Shown one piece after another: positions 50,556 through 58,867 of a DNA stretch of 64,000 nt. A program made the position numbers and the translations under genes. Numbering within the stretch: the stretch's first letter is position 1; each line of letters starts with the position of its first letter. Source of the DNA: Anaerococcus prevotii DSM 20548 (GTDB lineage Bacteria; Bacillota; Clostridia; Tissierellales; Peptoniphilaceae); assembly GCF_000024105.1 (NCBI RefSeq), contig NC_013171.1, positions 1,050,501-1,114,500 on the forward strand, written 5' to 3'. Below the pieces are notes generated by a model. The model was not told the DNA's origin. It did no database searches and worked only from the letters and a program-made list of their open reading frames with translations.

Positions 50556-51392
50556 CTAATATTTTCTATTTGTTAGAAATTCGATTAGAAATAAAAGAAA
50601 ATCATTATTTTCTAAATCTTCAATTTCTTTTTTACATTTACCATTAATTTCAGCTAGAAATTTTTTACTAGAATCGAGATCCTTTAAATTTAATATATTA
50701 ATCTCATCTTTGAAGTCTTCTTCTAATAAATCGTCCTGAATCTGAAATCCCAAGCCTAAATAATATGAATATCTTTCAAGCTTAGCTATAATTTCCTCAT
50801 CATAACCATTGACAATACCTGCTGCTACTATAGCCCCCTTGAAGAAATCTCCAGTTTTCTTATCATATACTTCGACTAAGAAGTCTTCAGCATAAGATTT
50901 TCTTCTCCTAAGGTCTAAGATTTGTCCAGTAATCATCCCATCCTTGCCAACTTTTTTCATTAAATAAGAAGCTGCCTTTAGATAAGAAGGATCCTCTAAC
51001 GAAACATCCATCATAAGCATACTTGCTTCACTTAGGAGAGCATCTCCAGTAAGTATTGCCAAATCCTCGCCATAATGTTTGTGAACACTTTCCTTTCCAC
51101 GTCTATAATCATCATCATCCATGGCTGGCAAATCATCATGAACAAGGGAATAGGCTTGAATCATCTCTATTGCTAAAGCAAATAGTAAATCGTTTTTACT
51201 GATTTCATTTGTATGTAATCTTCTATTTTCTAAGAACAAGCTTGCACGAATTCTCTTACCAGAATCAGCTGCATAAAGCATGGCTTCATTAATTTTAGAA
51301 TCTTCAGAGAAATACTTTTTCATTTCCTCGTCAATTATTCTCTTATTATAGGCTAGTCTATTTTCATATTTTTCGTAAATCGTATTATTCAT
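50556..51392 (-). CDS. ispA: Farnesyl diphosphate synthase family prenyltransferase
   Basis: Short-chain trans-prenyltransferase of 278 residues that condenses IPP with allylic diphosphates. The first aspartate-rich motif is HDDLPAMDDDDYRRG. The second is QDDLLEED, where the last aspartate of DDxxD is replaced by Glu. The TGDALLSEA segment is also typical. I start at ATG 51392; the frame also has a GTG one codon earlier. It overlaps xseB by eight bases, as in most clostridia. It provides isoprenoids downstream of IspH. Confidence 0.94.
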   Translation of the reverse strand: MNNTIYEKYENRLAYNKRIIDEEMKKYFSEDSKINEAMLYAADSGKRIRASLFLENRRLHTNEISKNDLLFALAIEMIQAYSLVHDDLPAMDDDDYRRGKESVHKHYGEDLAILTGDALLSEASMLMMDVSLEDPSYLKAASYLMKKVGKDGMITGQILDLRRRKSYAEDFLVEVYDKKTGDFFKGAIVAAGIVNGYDEEIIAKLERYSYYLGLGFQIQDDLLEEDFKDEINILNLKDLDSSKKFLAEINGKCKKEIEDLENNDFLLFLIEFLTNRKY

Positions 51393-51573
51393 CACTTGTT
51401 ATCGTCTCTACCTTTGCTTTATACTCGTTAAGTCTTTCTTCTAGTTTCTTATATATATCACTAGCTTTTTCATAAATCTTAATACTCTCATCGAGATTGT
51501 CTTTGTTATTTTCCAACTTTTCTAAGAGCTCTTCTATTTTTTCGAAATTTTCTTCTATTGACTTATCAATCAA
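51385..51573 (-). CDS. xseB: Exonuclease VII small subunit XseB
   Basis: A 62-residue helical protein: FEKIEELLEKLENNKDNLDESIKIYEKASDIYKKLEERL is the two-helix XseB pattern, here at residues 9-47. It forms the exonuclease VII holoenzyme with XseA. It overlaps both neighbours by eight bases, which also supports a real gene despite its size. Confidence 0.92.
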   Translation of the reverse strand: MIDKSIEENFEKIEELLEKLENNKDNLDESIKIYEKASDIYKKLEERLNEYKAKVETITSDE

Positions 51574-52750
51574 CTACTTCCACCTTTACTTTTCCATCGC
51601 TAAATTCTATAAAAGCAATATCAGATTTTTTAAGAGAATGTTTAGAGAATACTATATTACCCATATTATCTTTGATATGAATATTATTTTTGCCAATTTC
51701 TATTATATCATTGAACCTCTTTAACTCTGATGAAATAAGCCTTAGTCTTTGCTCATTATATGACAAGTTTGACTTTAATTTTATATCTAAATCTTTTTTT
51801 AGATAAGTAAGACTATTTATTTTTTTATCAATCTCCCTTAAAGGGCTTTGTCTCTCCAGTTTTTTTCTCGTCTTAAGAAGTTTATATTCATAATCCCTAA
51901 TCCTAGATAGGGTTATTTCACCCATTTTATCAATAGTATTTTTCATTTCTTTAGAGATATTAGAATAATTTTTAATCACATACGATCCTGCTTCTGTTGG
52001 AGTCTGTAGACTCAAATCCGCTACTAAATCCAGAAGAGTTTGATCGATTTTGTGTCCTATAGCTGAGATTATAGGAGTTTTGGCTAGAAAGCTAGCCTCT
52101 ATTACTAATCTATCGTTAAAGGATGAGAGATCTTCACTAGATCCTCCACCTCTAGTAATAACAATTAAATCAAGATTTCTACCATCTAGTGTTTCAATTG
52201 CCTTTTTAACCATAAGCGGAGAAGACTCGCCTTGCACCTTTACAGGACATAGGTATATGTGCATATCATTTGGCTTTTGATTAATAACAGATAGAAAATC
52301 TACAATAGCCGCACTTTCGTTAGAAGTAATTAGCCCAATTTTTTGGGGAAATTTAGGTATTTCTTTTTTCTTTTCTAAATCAAAATAACCTTTTTTCCTA
52401 AAATCTTCCTTCATTTGAAGAAATTCTATATATTTCTGAGAAAGGCCTTTTTCCTTGATTTCGTTTACTGAAATGACAATCCTCGAGGAGTAGTTGTTAA
52501 AGATTACAGTTCCTTTAACTAGCACATCCTTGCCTATTTCCACAGAAAAATCTATATCCTTATCCTCATAATAATAAATTACACAATCTATAATATCCCT
52601 ATCTTCTTTTAGAGAAAAATATAAATGGGAATTATTGATCCTAACGTTCGATAATTGCCCATTTATATAAAGATTTTGGAATATAGGATCGTGTTTTATA
52701 TTGGATTTGAAATATTCGTTAAACTGCTTAACACTAAGTGCTTTTCTCAT
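51566..52750 (-). CDS. xseA: Exonuclease VII large subunit XseA
   Basis: Catalytic subunit of the single-strand exonuclease, 394 residues. An OB-fold (LSVKQFNEYFKSNI to about residue 100) precedes the catalytic domain with PQKIGLITSNESAA, ITRGGGSSEDLSSFND and ISAIGHKIDQTLLDLVADL. Coiled coils toward the C-terminus bind XseB. It is slightly shorter than the E. coli protein. It overlaps nusB by four bases. Confidence 0.96.
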   Translation of the reverse strand: MRKALSVKQFNEYFKSNIKHDPIFQNLYINGQLSNVRINNSHLYFSLKEDRDIIDCVIYYYEDKDIDFSVEIGKDVLVKGTVIFNNYSSRIVISVNEIKEKGLSQKYIEFLQMKEDFRKKGYFDLEKKKEIPKFPQKIGLITSNESAAIVDFLSVINQKPNDMHIYLCPVKVQGESSPLMVKKAIETLDGRNLDLIVITRGGGSSEDLSSFNDRLVIEASFLAKTPIISAIGHKIDQTLLDLVADLSLQTPTEAGSYVIKNYSNISKEMKNTIDKMGEITLSRIRDYEYKLLKTRKKLERQSPLREIDKKINSLTYLKKDLDIKLKSNLSYNEQRLRLISSELKRFNDIIEIGKNNIHIKDNMGNIVFSKHSLKKSDIAFIEFSDGKVKVEVVD

Positions 52751-53130
52751 TTTCCATCTTTTCTAACGATTGACCCTAAGATAGAATTTACTAGCTTATA
52801 ATCATCTTCATCTGAGTACTTCTTAGCTAGATTTACTGCTTCGTTGATTGAAACTGATACTGGTATATCCATAAAATACATCTCGTTAATGCTTAGGTAT
52901 AAAATCGATCTTAGTACCTTGGATAGTCTCTTGCGTTTGCTGTCAAGATTAGAAGTAAGCTTTTCATCAATGCTAGAGAAATTATTTAGAAAAGATGATA
53001 TAGACTTTCTTACAAAATCTTCATCGGTAAGGTCTAATTCTTCAAGAGCCTTATCTATATCTTCAATTTTACTAATACTGTCTTGGTAGATGAGTTTAAA
53101 AACCCACTCTCTTTGTTCAACCCTATTCAT
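52747..53130 (-). CDS. nusB: Transcription antitermination factor NusB
   Basis: A 127-residue helical RNA-binding factor for rRNA antitermination. The opening REWVFKLIYQDSISKIEDIDKA and the C-terminal segment PVSVSINEAVNLAKKYSDED, ending in VNSILGSIVR, are typical. It overlaps the Asp23-family gene by one base and xseA by four, in the classic nusB-xseA order. Confidence 0.94.
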   Translation of the reverse strand: MNRVEQREWVFKLIYQDSISKIEDIDKALEELDLTDEDFVRKSISSFLNNFSSIDEKLTSNLDSKRKRLSKVLRSILYLSINEMYFMDIPVSVSINEAVNLAKKYSDEDDYKLVNSILGSIVRKDGK

Positions 53131-53456
53131 TATATTTCTAAATTACCGACATTGACATCGACTCTAGTTACAGAAATACCTGTCATATTCTCAACTATAT
53201 TTTTAACATTTTCTTGTATTTTCTTAACTGTCTTTCTCACATTAATATTTCTATCAAAGTTAACATCTAGAGTGAAATGTAGGTTTTCCCCGTGTTTTTT
53301 TACTTTGCTTTTAGAATTTCTCTTGTGGAGTCTAAAAGACTTATCTTGATTGTCCTCACAGTATACACCATAGACATCACTTGCTGCTGCAACTGCTATT
53401 TGATCAAGGATTTCGTCTGCTATTTTGACTGATCCGTTTATGAAACTTCCTGACAT
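53130..53456 (-). CDS. Asp23/Gls24 family protein (nusB-linked)
   Basis: A 108-residue Asp23-family protein. It contains GSVKIADEILDQIAVAAASDVYGV near the start and the family segment KNIVENMTGISVTRVDVNVGN at the end. It is shorter than the copper-linked paralogue because the central insert is reduced. A gene of this family between efp and nusB is a conserved clostridial arrangement. Its specific job is unknown. Confidence 0.88.
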   Translation of the reverse strand: MSGSFINGSVKIADEILDQIAVAAASDVYGVYCEDNQDKSFRLHKRNSKSKVKKHGENLHFTLDVNFDRNINVRKTVKKIQENVKNIVENMTGISVTRVDVNVGNLEI

Positions 53457-53466
53457 TATTTACTCC

Positions 53467-54024
53467 TTATACTCTTGATAGGTAGTCTCCAGTTCTAGTA
53501 TCAATTTTGATTACGTCACCTTCATTTACGAAAACTGGAACTTGTATAACTGCCCCTGTCTCAACTGTTGCTGGTTTTGTGACATTTGTAGCTGTATCAC
53601 CTTTGATGGCTGGCTCTGTTTCTTCTACCTTAAGTTCAACAAAGTTTGGTGCTTCGATTTGAAATGGTTTACCTTCATAGAATTTAATTTGAACTGGTTC
53701 ATTTTCTTTTACATAAATAATCGCATCTTTAACCGCTTCATATTCAATACCGATTTGTTCAAATGTTTCTGGGTCCATAAAGTAATAAAGTTGGCCATCA
53801 TTGTATAAATATGACATTTCTTTAGTTGATATTACAGCTTGTTCGAACTTTTCATTTGGGTTAAAGGTTACATCCTTAGCCCCACCATTCATTACAGATC
53901 TAATCTTAGCACGAACGAAAGCTGCTCCCTTACCTGGTTTAACGTGTTGAAAATCAACTATTTGATAAACATCATTATCATATACAAAAGTTACGCCTTT
54001 TCTTAAATCATTTGCTGAAATCAT
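53467..54024 (-). CDS. efp: Translation elongation factor P
   Basis: EF-P relieves ribosome stalling at polyproline. All 185 residues and three beta-barrel domains are present. It starts [13 protein letters not shown] and has the modification-site loop [17 protein letters not shown] with the conserved lysine. The C-terminus is the usual [28 protein letters not shown] precedes the ATG and an extended -10 (TGGTATAAT) lies upstream. It heads the long efp-asp23-nusB-xse-ispA-argR-recN-scp run. Confidence 0.97.
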   Translation of the reverse strand: MISANDLRKGVTFVYDNDVYQIVDFQHVKPGKGAAFVRAKIRSVMNGGAKDVTFNPNEKFEQAVISTKEMSYLYNDGQLYYFMDPETFEQIGIEYEAVKDAIIYVKENEPVQIKFYEGKPFQIEAPNFVELKVEETEPAIKGDTATNVTKPATVETGAVIQVPVFVNEGDVIKIDTRTGDYLSRV

Positions 54025-54052
54025 ATATCCTCCTACGCATGTTTCTTCTATT

Positions 54053-54058
54053 ATTATA
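54053..54058 (-). promoter_or_regulatory. Extended -10 promoter of the efp operon
   Basis: Minus-strand TGGTATAAT, with TATAAT at 54058-54053, lies about 29 bases before the efp start. No clear -35 is seen, as in the other TGGTATAAT promoters of this window. Confidence 0.6.
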
Positions 54059-54153
54059 CCATATGAACTTATATTTTTAAAACTATTAGTATTTTACTAG
54101 TGGCTATAATTTATTTATAAGCCTATTTAATGTATAATTAAGATGGTGATATT

Positions 54154-55338
54154 ATGAAAAAACTTGCAATTATTTCTGAATTTAATCCATTTCACAATGG
54201 ACACAAATATTTAATAAACAAGGCAAAGGAAATTACAAAAACAGACTTAGCTATTAGCTTAATGAGCGGTGATTTCGTTCAAAGAGGTGAAGCGAGTCTT
54301 ATAGATAAGTATTCTAGAGCTGACGCTGCCTTAGATAATGGCTTCGACCTTGTTATAGAGATGCCTAACTTTATATCTCTGCAATCAGCGGAGTTTTTCT
54401 CCTACAAATCCATCGAACTTTTAAACAAATTAAAGATAGACTATCTTGCTTTTGGAATAGAGAATTTAGATAGTGAAGAATTTCTTGATATTTCAGCTAG
54501 GTTAATAAAAGATAATGATAGATTGGAAGAATTAACTAAATATTATATTGATAAAAAATATTCATTTACTGAAGCAAAGTACCTTGCTCTCAAAGACTTC
54601 CTAGGAAGAGAGGATTTTATAAGTTCTAACAATATCCTTGCCCTCGAGTATATGATATCAATTAGTAAAATCAACCCAAATATTATGGCAATTCCTATTA
54701 GAAGGCTTGGAGCAAATAACCAAGACCTAGATATAAAAGATGAAAAGTATGCCTCATCTACATCAATAAGAAGGAATCTTTCTGGAAATATAGAAAAACT
54801 TATGCCTTCCTCTTCCTATCAAAAATTAAAATCTTTTCAAAAAAATTATGGGCTAGCCAATAAGGAGAATCTTTTTGAGATTTTCAAATATAAATTTATG
54901 ATTGAAGAAAGTCAAATGCAAGATTCCTTGTGCTATGAGGAGGGTCTAGATAATTATTTCAAGACCTTGTTAAAAGATTCGCCCACCTACGATGAATTTA
55001 TTGAACTTGCTGTATCAAAGCGTAATACAATGGCGAGGATTAAGAGATTAATGTTAAACTATATACTAAATAATAAAAAATCTCTTAATGATCTTGATTA
55101 TAATTTTGTTAAAGTTCTTGCTTTTAATGAGAAAGCTACAAAACTTTTTAGAGATATTAAAAAAGAATTGAAAATTGTTATAAGAAAGTCTGATATAGAA
55201 GCATTAGACCACGACGATCTTCTTGTGTACGAAAACATGCTAAGGGCAAGCAACCTCTACTCACTCCTAATAGATAGACAGTTTAATACAGACTTCACTA
55301 GAAAAATTTCTATTAAAAAAACCTATGAGGCCAATTAG
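54154..55338 (+). CDS. tmcAL: tRNA(Met) cytidine acetate ligase TmcAL
   Basis: Nucleotidyltransferase-like enzyme (formerly YlbM) that uses ATP and acetate to acetylate C34 of elongator tRNA-Met. It has 394 residues. The opening ISEFNPFHNGHKYLI holds the HxGH nucleotide site, followed by MSGDFVQRGEASLIDKYSRA and the RRLGANNQD segment with SSTSIRRNL. It is the only plus-strand gene in this part of the window. In many Firmicutes it is also near coaD and rsmD, as here. Confidence 0.94.
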   Translation: MKKLAIISEFNPFHNGHKYLINKAKEITKTDLAISLMSGDFVQRGEASLIDKYSRADAALDNGFDLVIEMPNFISLQSAEFFSYKSIELLNKLKIDYLAFGIENLDSEEFLDISARLIKDNDRLEELTKYYIDKKYSFTEAKYLALKDFLGREDFISSNNILALEYMISISKINPNIMAIPIRRLGANNQDLDIKDEKYASSTSIRRNLSGNIEKLMPSSSYQKLKSFQKNYGLANKENLFEIFKYKFMIEESQMQDSLCYEEGLDNYFKTLLKDSPTYDEFIELAVSKRNTMARIKRLMLNYILNNKKSLNDLDYNFVKVLAFNEKATKLFRDIKKELKIVIRKSDIEALDHDDLLVYENMLRASNLYSLLIDRQFNTDFTRKISIKKTYEAN

Positions 55339-55349
55339 CTTCATAGGTT
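55320..55349. terminator. Probable bidirectional terminator after tmcAL
   Basis: AACCTATGA (55320-55328) and TCATAGGTT (55341-55349) pair perfectly around a 12-base loop containing the tmcAL stop codon. T-rich sequence follows on the plus strand. The next gene converges from the other side. Confidence 0.6.
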
Positions 55350-55354
55350 AAGTT

Positions 55355-55843
55355 TTACTTATTTTCTAAAATTGTTCTTCTATTCTTTTCAAGTTGGTTA
55401 GCAAGTTGACTGAAGTTTTCAATAGAGCCTTGGAATAATCTATCAACATAAGCATAAGATTGTTGTCTAATCTTGTCAGCTTCTATGTTTGCCTCTTCGA
55501 TTATTCTTTCCGCTTCGTTCCTAGCTTCTCTAGTTATTTCATTTTCTGAAACTAGTTGTCTAAATTTATTTCTAGCTTGCTCTTTTATATTGTTAATTTC
55601 ATTTTCCGCTTCATTTAATCTACTATCTGCCTCACTCTTGGCCTCACTGATAATCCTATCTTTCTCATCAGTTACCCATTGAGCTTGCTTGATTTCTTCT
55701 GGTAGAGCATCCTTCATCTCATTTAATAATTCATAGATTTCATCTGGATCTACAGAAACTTTTCTAGAAAATGGTACAGATGAAGATTCATCCATCACAT
55801 CTTCCATCTCATTAATCAAGTTAATTAATTTATTTTGTGCCAT
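55355..55843 (-). CDS. Coiled-coil protein, DivIVA/ATP-synthase-b-like
   Basis: A 162-residue protein that is nearly all helix with Glu/Ala/Arg-rich heptads (residues about 60-150), such as SEADSRLNEAENEINNIKEQ. A short non-helical SSSVPFSRKVSVDPDEIYELL segment comes before it. No membrane segment is visible. Proteins of this type beside coaD in clostridia are often annotated as ATPase or ATP synthase B/B'-like because of low-complexity helix similarity. I do not assign a function. It lies nine bases after coaD. Confidence 0.72.
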   Translation of the reverse strand: MAQNKLINLINEMEDVMDESSSVPFSRKVSVDPDEIYELLNEMKDALPEEIKQAQWVTDEKDRIISEAKSEADSRLNEAENEINNIKEQARNKFRQLVSENEITREARNEAERIIEEANIEADKIRQQSYAYVDRLFQGSIENFSQLANQLEKNRRTILENK

Positions 55844-55852
55844 AACTTCCCC

Positions 55853-56335
55853 CTAATATTCAAACTTCACTTTAATTCTTTCTTCGACTTCTTTACTTAC
55901 AAAAGAGGATACATCTCCCTTAAATGTTGCTACTTCCCTAACTCCACTTGAGCTTATAAAAGAATAGTTAGGATTGCTTAGAAGAAATATAGTCTCTAGA
56001 CCGTCCATAAGCTTTGAATTAAACATAGCTATATTTTTCTCATACTCATAGTCAGTTACTTCTCTTAAGCCCCTTGCAACTATCTTGATGTCATTTTCTT
56101 TTGCAAAATTAACCAATAAGCCATCAAAAGATGATATACTTACATTTTCGATTCCATCTTTAATCATTTGCTCTTTAATGATTTCTTCTCTTTCTTCCAG
56201 AGAAAAGACAGATTTTTTATGTTCATTAATTAATACAGCTACGACAACTTCATCGAACATCTTGGAAAGTCTCTTGATTATATCAATATGCCCAAGAGTC
56301 AATGGGTCGAAGCTACCTGGATAAATAACTTTCAT
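55853..56335 (-). CDS. coaD: Phosphopantetheine adenylyltransferase CoaD
   Basis: Coenzyme A biosynthesis enzyme of 160 residues. It has the YPGSFDPLTLGHIDI nucleotide-binding motif (TxGH), VARGLREVTDYEYE and NPNYSFISSSGVREVA. It converts 4'-phosphopantetheine and ATP to dephospho-CoA. It overlaps rsmD by 23 bases, a tight arrangement known for this gene pair. Confidence 0.97.
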   Translation of the reverse strand: MKVIYPGSFDPLTLGHIDIIKRLSKMFDEVVVAVLINEHKKSVFSLEEREEIIKEQMIKDGIENVSISSFDGLLVNFAKENDIKIVARGLREVTDYEYEKNIAMFNSKLMDGLETIFLLSNPNYSFISSSGVREVATFKGDVSSFVSKEVEERIKVKFEY

Positions 56336-56876
56336 TTGCTTTGTATATGTTTACTTGTTTCCTTCCATAAGATTTTTCCTTAATAAGGGTTAATTCTCTC
56401 ATATCAGAAAAATCTAATTCTTTATCAGATTCTGTTATTATTATACCTTCATTGGTTAATAATTCATATTCTAATATTAGCTTAACAGATTGCTTTACTA
56501 AATCGCCCTCATAGGGAGGGTCTAGAAATATGTAGTCAAAGCTAGACCCACAATCCCTATATTTTTTCAAAGCTTTTTTAAAATCCAGCCTATCTACACT
56601 TACATTAGAAGCCTTAACTTTCTCTATATTTTTATTTAGGATAGAAAAAGTAGAGGAGTTTCTTTCGTTAAATGTTACTTCACGAGCTCCTCTTGATAGA
56701 AACTCTATTCCCATCTGTCCAGTTCCAGAAAATAGGTCCAAGGCAGAGAAGTTATTCCTAAATGGATAGAGCATATCAAATATAGCTTCTTTTACTTTAT
56801 TATCAGTAGGCCTAGACGTATTTGACTTTGGAGATTGTAAAATGAATCCCTTGTATTTTCCTGCTACTACTCTCAT
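56313..56876 (-). CDS. rsmD: 16S rRNA (guanine(966)-N2)-methyltransferase RsmD
   Basis: A 187-residue rRNA methyltransferase. Features are the MRVVAGKYKGF opening, RPTDNKVKEAIFDML, the SAM site LDLFSGTGQMGIEFLSRGA and the catalytic FLDPPYEGD. It methylates G966 of 16S rRNA in the 30S head. It overlaps recG by one base. Confidence 0.96.
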   Translation of the reverse strand: MRVVAGKYKGFILQSPKSNTSRPTDNKVKEAIFDMLYPFRNNFSALDLFSGTGQMGIEFLSRGAREVTFNERNSSTFSILNKNIEKVKASNVSVDRLDFKKALKKYRDCGSSFDYIFLDPPYEGDLVKQSVKLILEYELLTNEGIIITESDKELDFSDMRELTLIKEKSYGRKQVNIYKANESYLSR

Positions 56877-58867
56877 TAGTTTAAAATAATCCTTTTATTC
56901 TCTCTAAAATATTCTTCGACATATGTAAGGTCGATTCCTTCGTAGTTACCATCTTTGAGCTTCTCATATATCTTAAAACATTTTTCAATTTCATCTTTAC
57001 TCATATTAAGAAAATCTACAGTCGAAAGATTTTTTCCATGTTGTAAATAAGATAAGATTTTGCCGCCACCTCTTTGTTCATAGTCTTTCTTAGCTATTTC
57101 GAATCCATCATTACTTTCTACTAAGACATTTAATTTATTTGATGGAGAGGGATTATCAGAAATTAGATAGCAGTATGATTCATACTCACCCCTACCTACT
57201 CTTCCCCTAAGCTGGTGGAGGGTTGAAAGACCGAAATTATTGGCATTATATATTATCATGGTATTAGCATTGGCCACATCTATTCCTACTTCAATAACTG
57301 TAGTTGCTAGTAATATATCAATTTTACCCTTATTGAAATCTCCTAAGATATCTTCCTTATCCTTAGCTTTCATCTTGCCATGAAGGATAGCTATCCTATA
57401 TCGTGGAAATCTATTCTTATAGATTTTATATAAATTTTCCAAAGAATTTTTATCATCGGAGTCAATATTATTGCTAACTACATATATTTGCCTGCCTTCT
57501 CTTATAGTTTGATTTATCTTCTCATATAAGATTTCAATCTTATCAGATCCCAAAAGCCTTGTCATTATAGGCTTTCTTCCCTTGGGAAGTTCGTTTATTA
57601 TAGATAAGTCGATAATTTCTGAGATTTTAAGAGACAGGGTCCTAGGGATAGGGGTTGCTGTCATTGTAAGATAATTTACAGCATCGCCCTTTAGGGCCAG
57701 CATTTGCCTTTGACTTACACCAAATCTGTGTTGCTCATCATTTACGACAAACTTCAAATTATTAAAGTCAACATCTTCAACTATGATTGCATGAGTTCCA
57801 ATAAGGATGTCAATTTTACCATTTTTAAGGTCCTCTTTAAGTTTATCCTTATCCTTGCTACTTCCTGTAAGTAAGGCTGCTCTTACATTAAACTTATCAA
57901 ACAGCTCGATATTTTTTTCGAATTGCTGAATAGCCAAAAGTTCAGTAGGTACCATCATAGCTGATTGATAGCCATTTAGGGCAAAAATTATCATAATTAC
58001 TATAGCAACTATTGTCTTACCACTTCCTACATCTCCAACCAAGAGTCTATTGGCTGTGTAAGGACTCTTACAATCATCCAAAATTTCTTCCAAAACCCTT
58101 CTTTGACTTCTGGTGAGTGTGAAAGAAAGCTCAGATAAAATCTCATCTAGCTTGTAAGCAAGATCAATATCTTGTCTAAACTTAGTCTTACTTTTGAGAA
58201 AGTCCAAGAAGCATAAGTCTTTTAATAAGTCCACTATTTTGATCTGACTCTTTGCCTTGGTTAAGCCTTCGACTGACGTGGGAAAATGAATCTCTTTAAG
58301 ATTGTCGTATCTTTTGTTTAGCGAGAATCCTTCTAATATAGTATCGGACAAAATTTCTTCTCTCCTATCAAAGTAAGCCAAAGCCCTACTCATAAATTGT
58401 CTGATTTGTTTATTACTAATTCCCTTTGTAAGAGGGTAAATCGATGCAATAGAGCCTATTTCATCATCATCCATTTCACAAAATAAAGGATTCCCAGCTT
58501 CATAAAAAGCATTCTTCTTAGAAACTGAGGTATAAAACTTATATGTCCTTCCTCTAACAAGCCTTCTTGGGGTAAATCTATCATTAAACCATATTAGTCT
58601 TATATTTCTAAATTGCGATTTTTCTTCAAAGGCATAGATATAGGAAATAGTCATTTTACCGAAATTCTTCTGGTACAGTCTGCTAGAAATTTTCCGGACA
58701 AAATAATGTTTGTTGTTATCATCTATATCGACTATGCTTTTTAACTTGCTCCTGTCCTCATATTCTCGAGGATAGTAATTATAAAGATCTGATACAGAAG
58801 ATATACCAAGCCTCTTAAAGTCCTTGCTCTTCTTATCTCCTATGCCCTTTAGAGACGTTAAATCCAT
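56876..58867 (-). CDS. recG: ATP-dependent DNA helicase RecG
   Basis: Branch-migration helicase of 663 residues. The N-terminal wedge/OB domain spans about residues 60-160. Helicase motifs are LLVGDVGSGKTIVA, the DEQH box (VVNDEQHRFGV) and TMTATPIPRTL, and the C-terminal half has HQLRGRVGRG. It restarts stalled forks and processes Holliday junctions. It overlaps the DAK kinase gene by one base. Confidence 0.97.
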   Translation of the reverse strand: MDLTSLKGIGDKKSKDFKRLGISSVSDLYNYYPREYEDRSKLKSIVDIDDNNKHYFVRKISSRLYQKNFGKMTISYIYAFEEKSQFRNIRLIWFNDRFTPRRLVRGRTYKFYTSVSKKNAFYEAGNPLFCEMDDDEIGSIASIYPLTKGISNKQIRQFMSRALAYFDRREEILSDTILEGFSLNKRYDNLKEIHFPTSVEGLTKAKSQIKIVDLLKDLCFLDFLKSKTKFRQDIDLAYKLDEILSELSFTLTRSQRRVLEEILDDCKSPYTANRLLVGDVGSGKTIVAIVIMIIFALNGYQSAMMVPTELLAIQQFEKNIELFDKFNVRAALLTGSSKDKDKLKEDLKNGKIDILIGTHAIIVEDVDFNNLKFVVNDEQHRFGVSQRQMLALKGDAVNYLTMTATPIPRTLSLKISEIIDLSIINELPKGRKPIMTRLLGSDKIEILYEKINQTIREGRQIYVVSNNIDSDDKNSLENLYKIYKNRFPRYRIAILHGKMKAKDKEDILGDFNKGKIDILLATTVIEVGIDVANANTMIIYNANNFGLSTLHQLRGRVGRGEYESYCYLISDNPSPSNKLNVLVESNDGFEIAKKDYEQRGGGKILSYLQHGKNLSTVDFLNMSKDEIEKCFKIYEKLKDGNYEGIDLTYVEEYFRENKRIILN

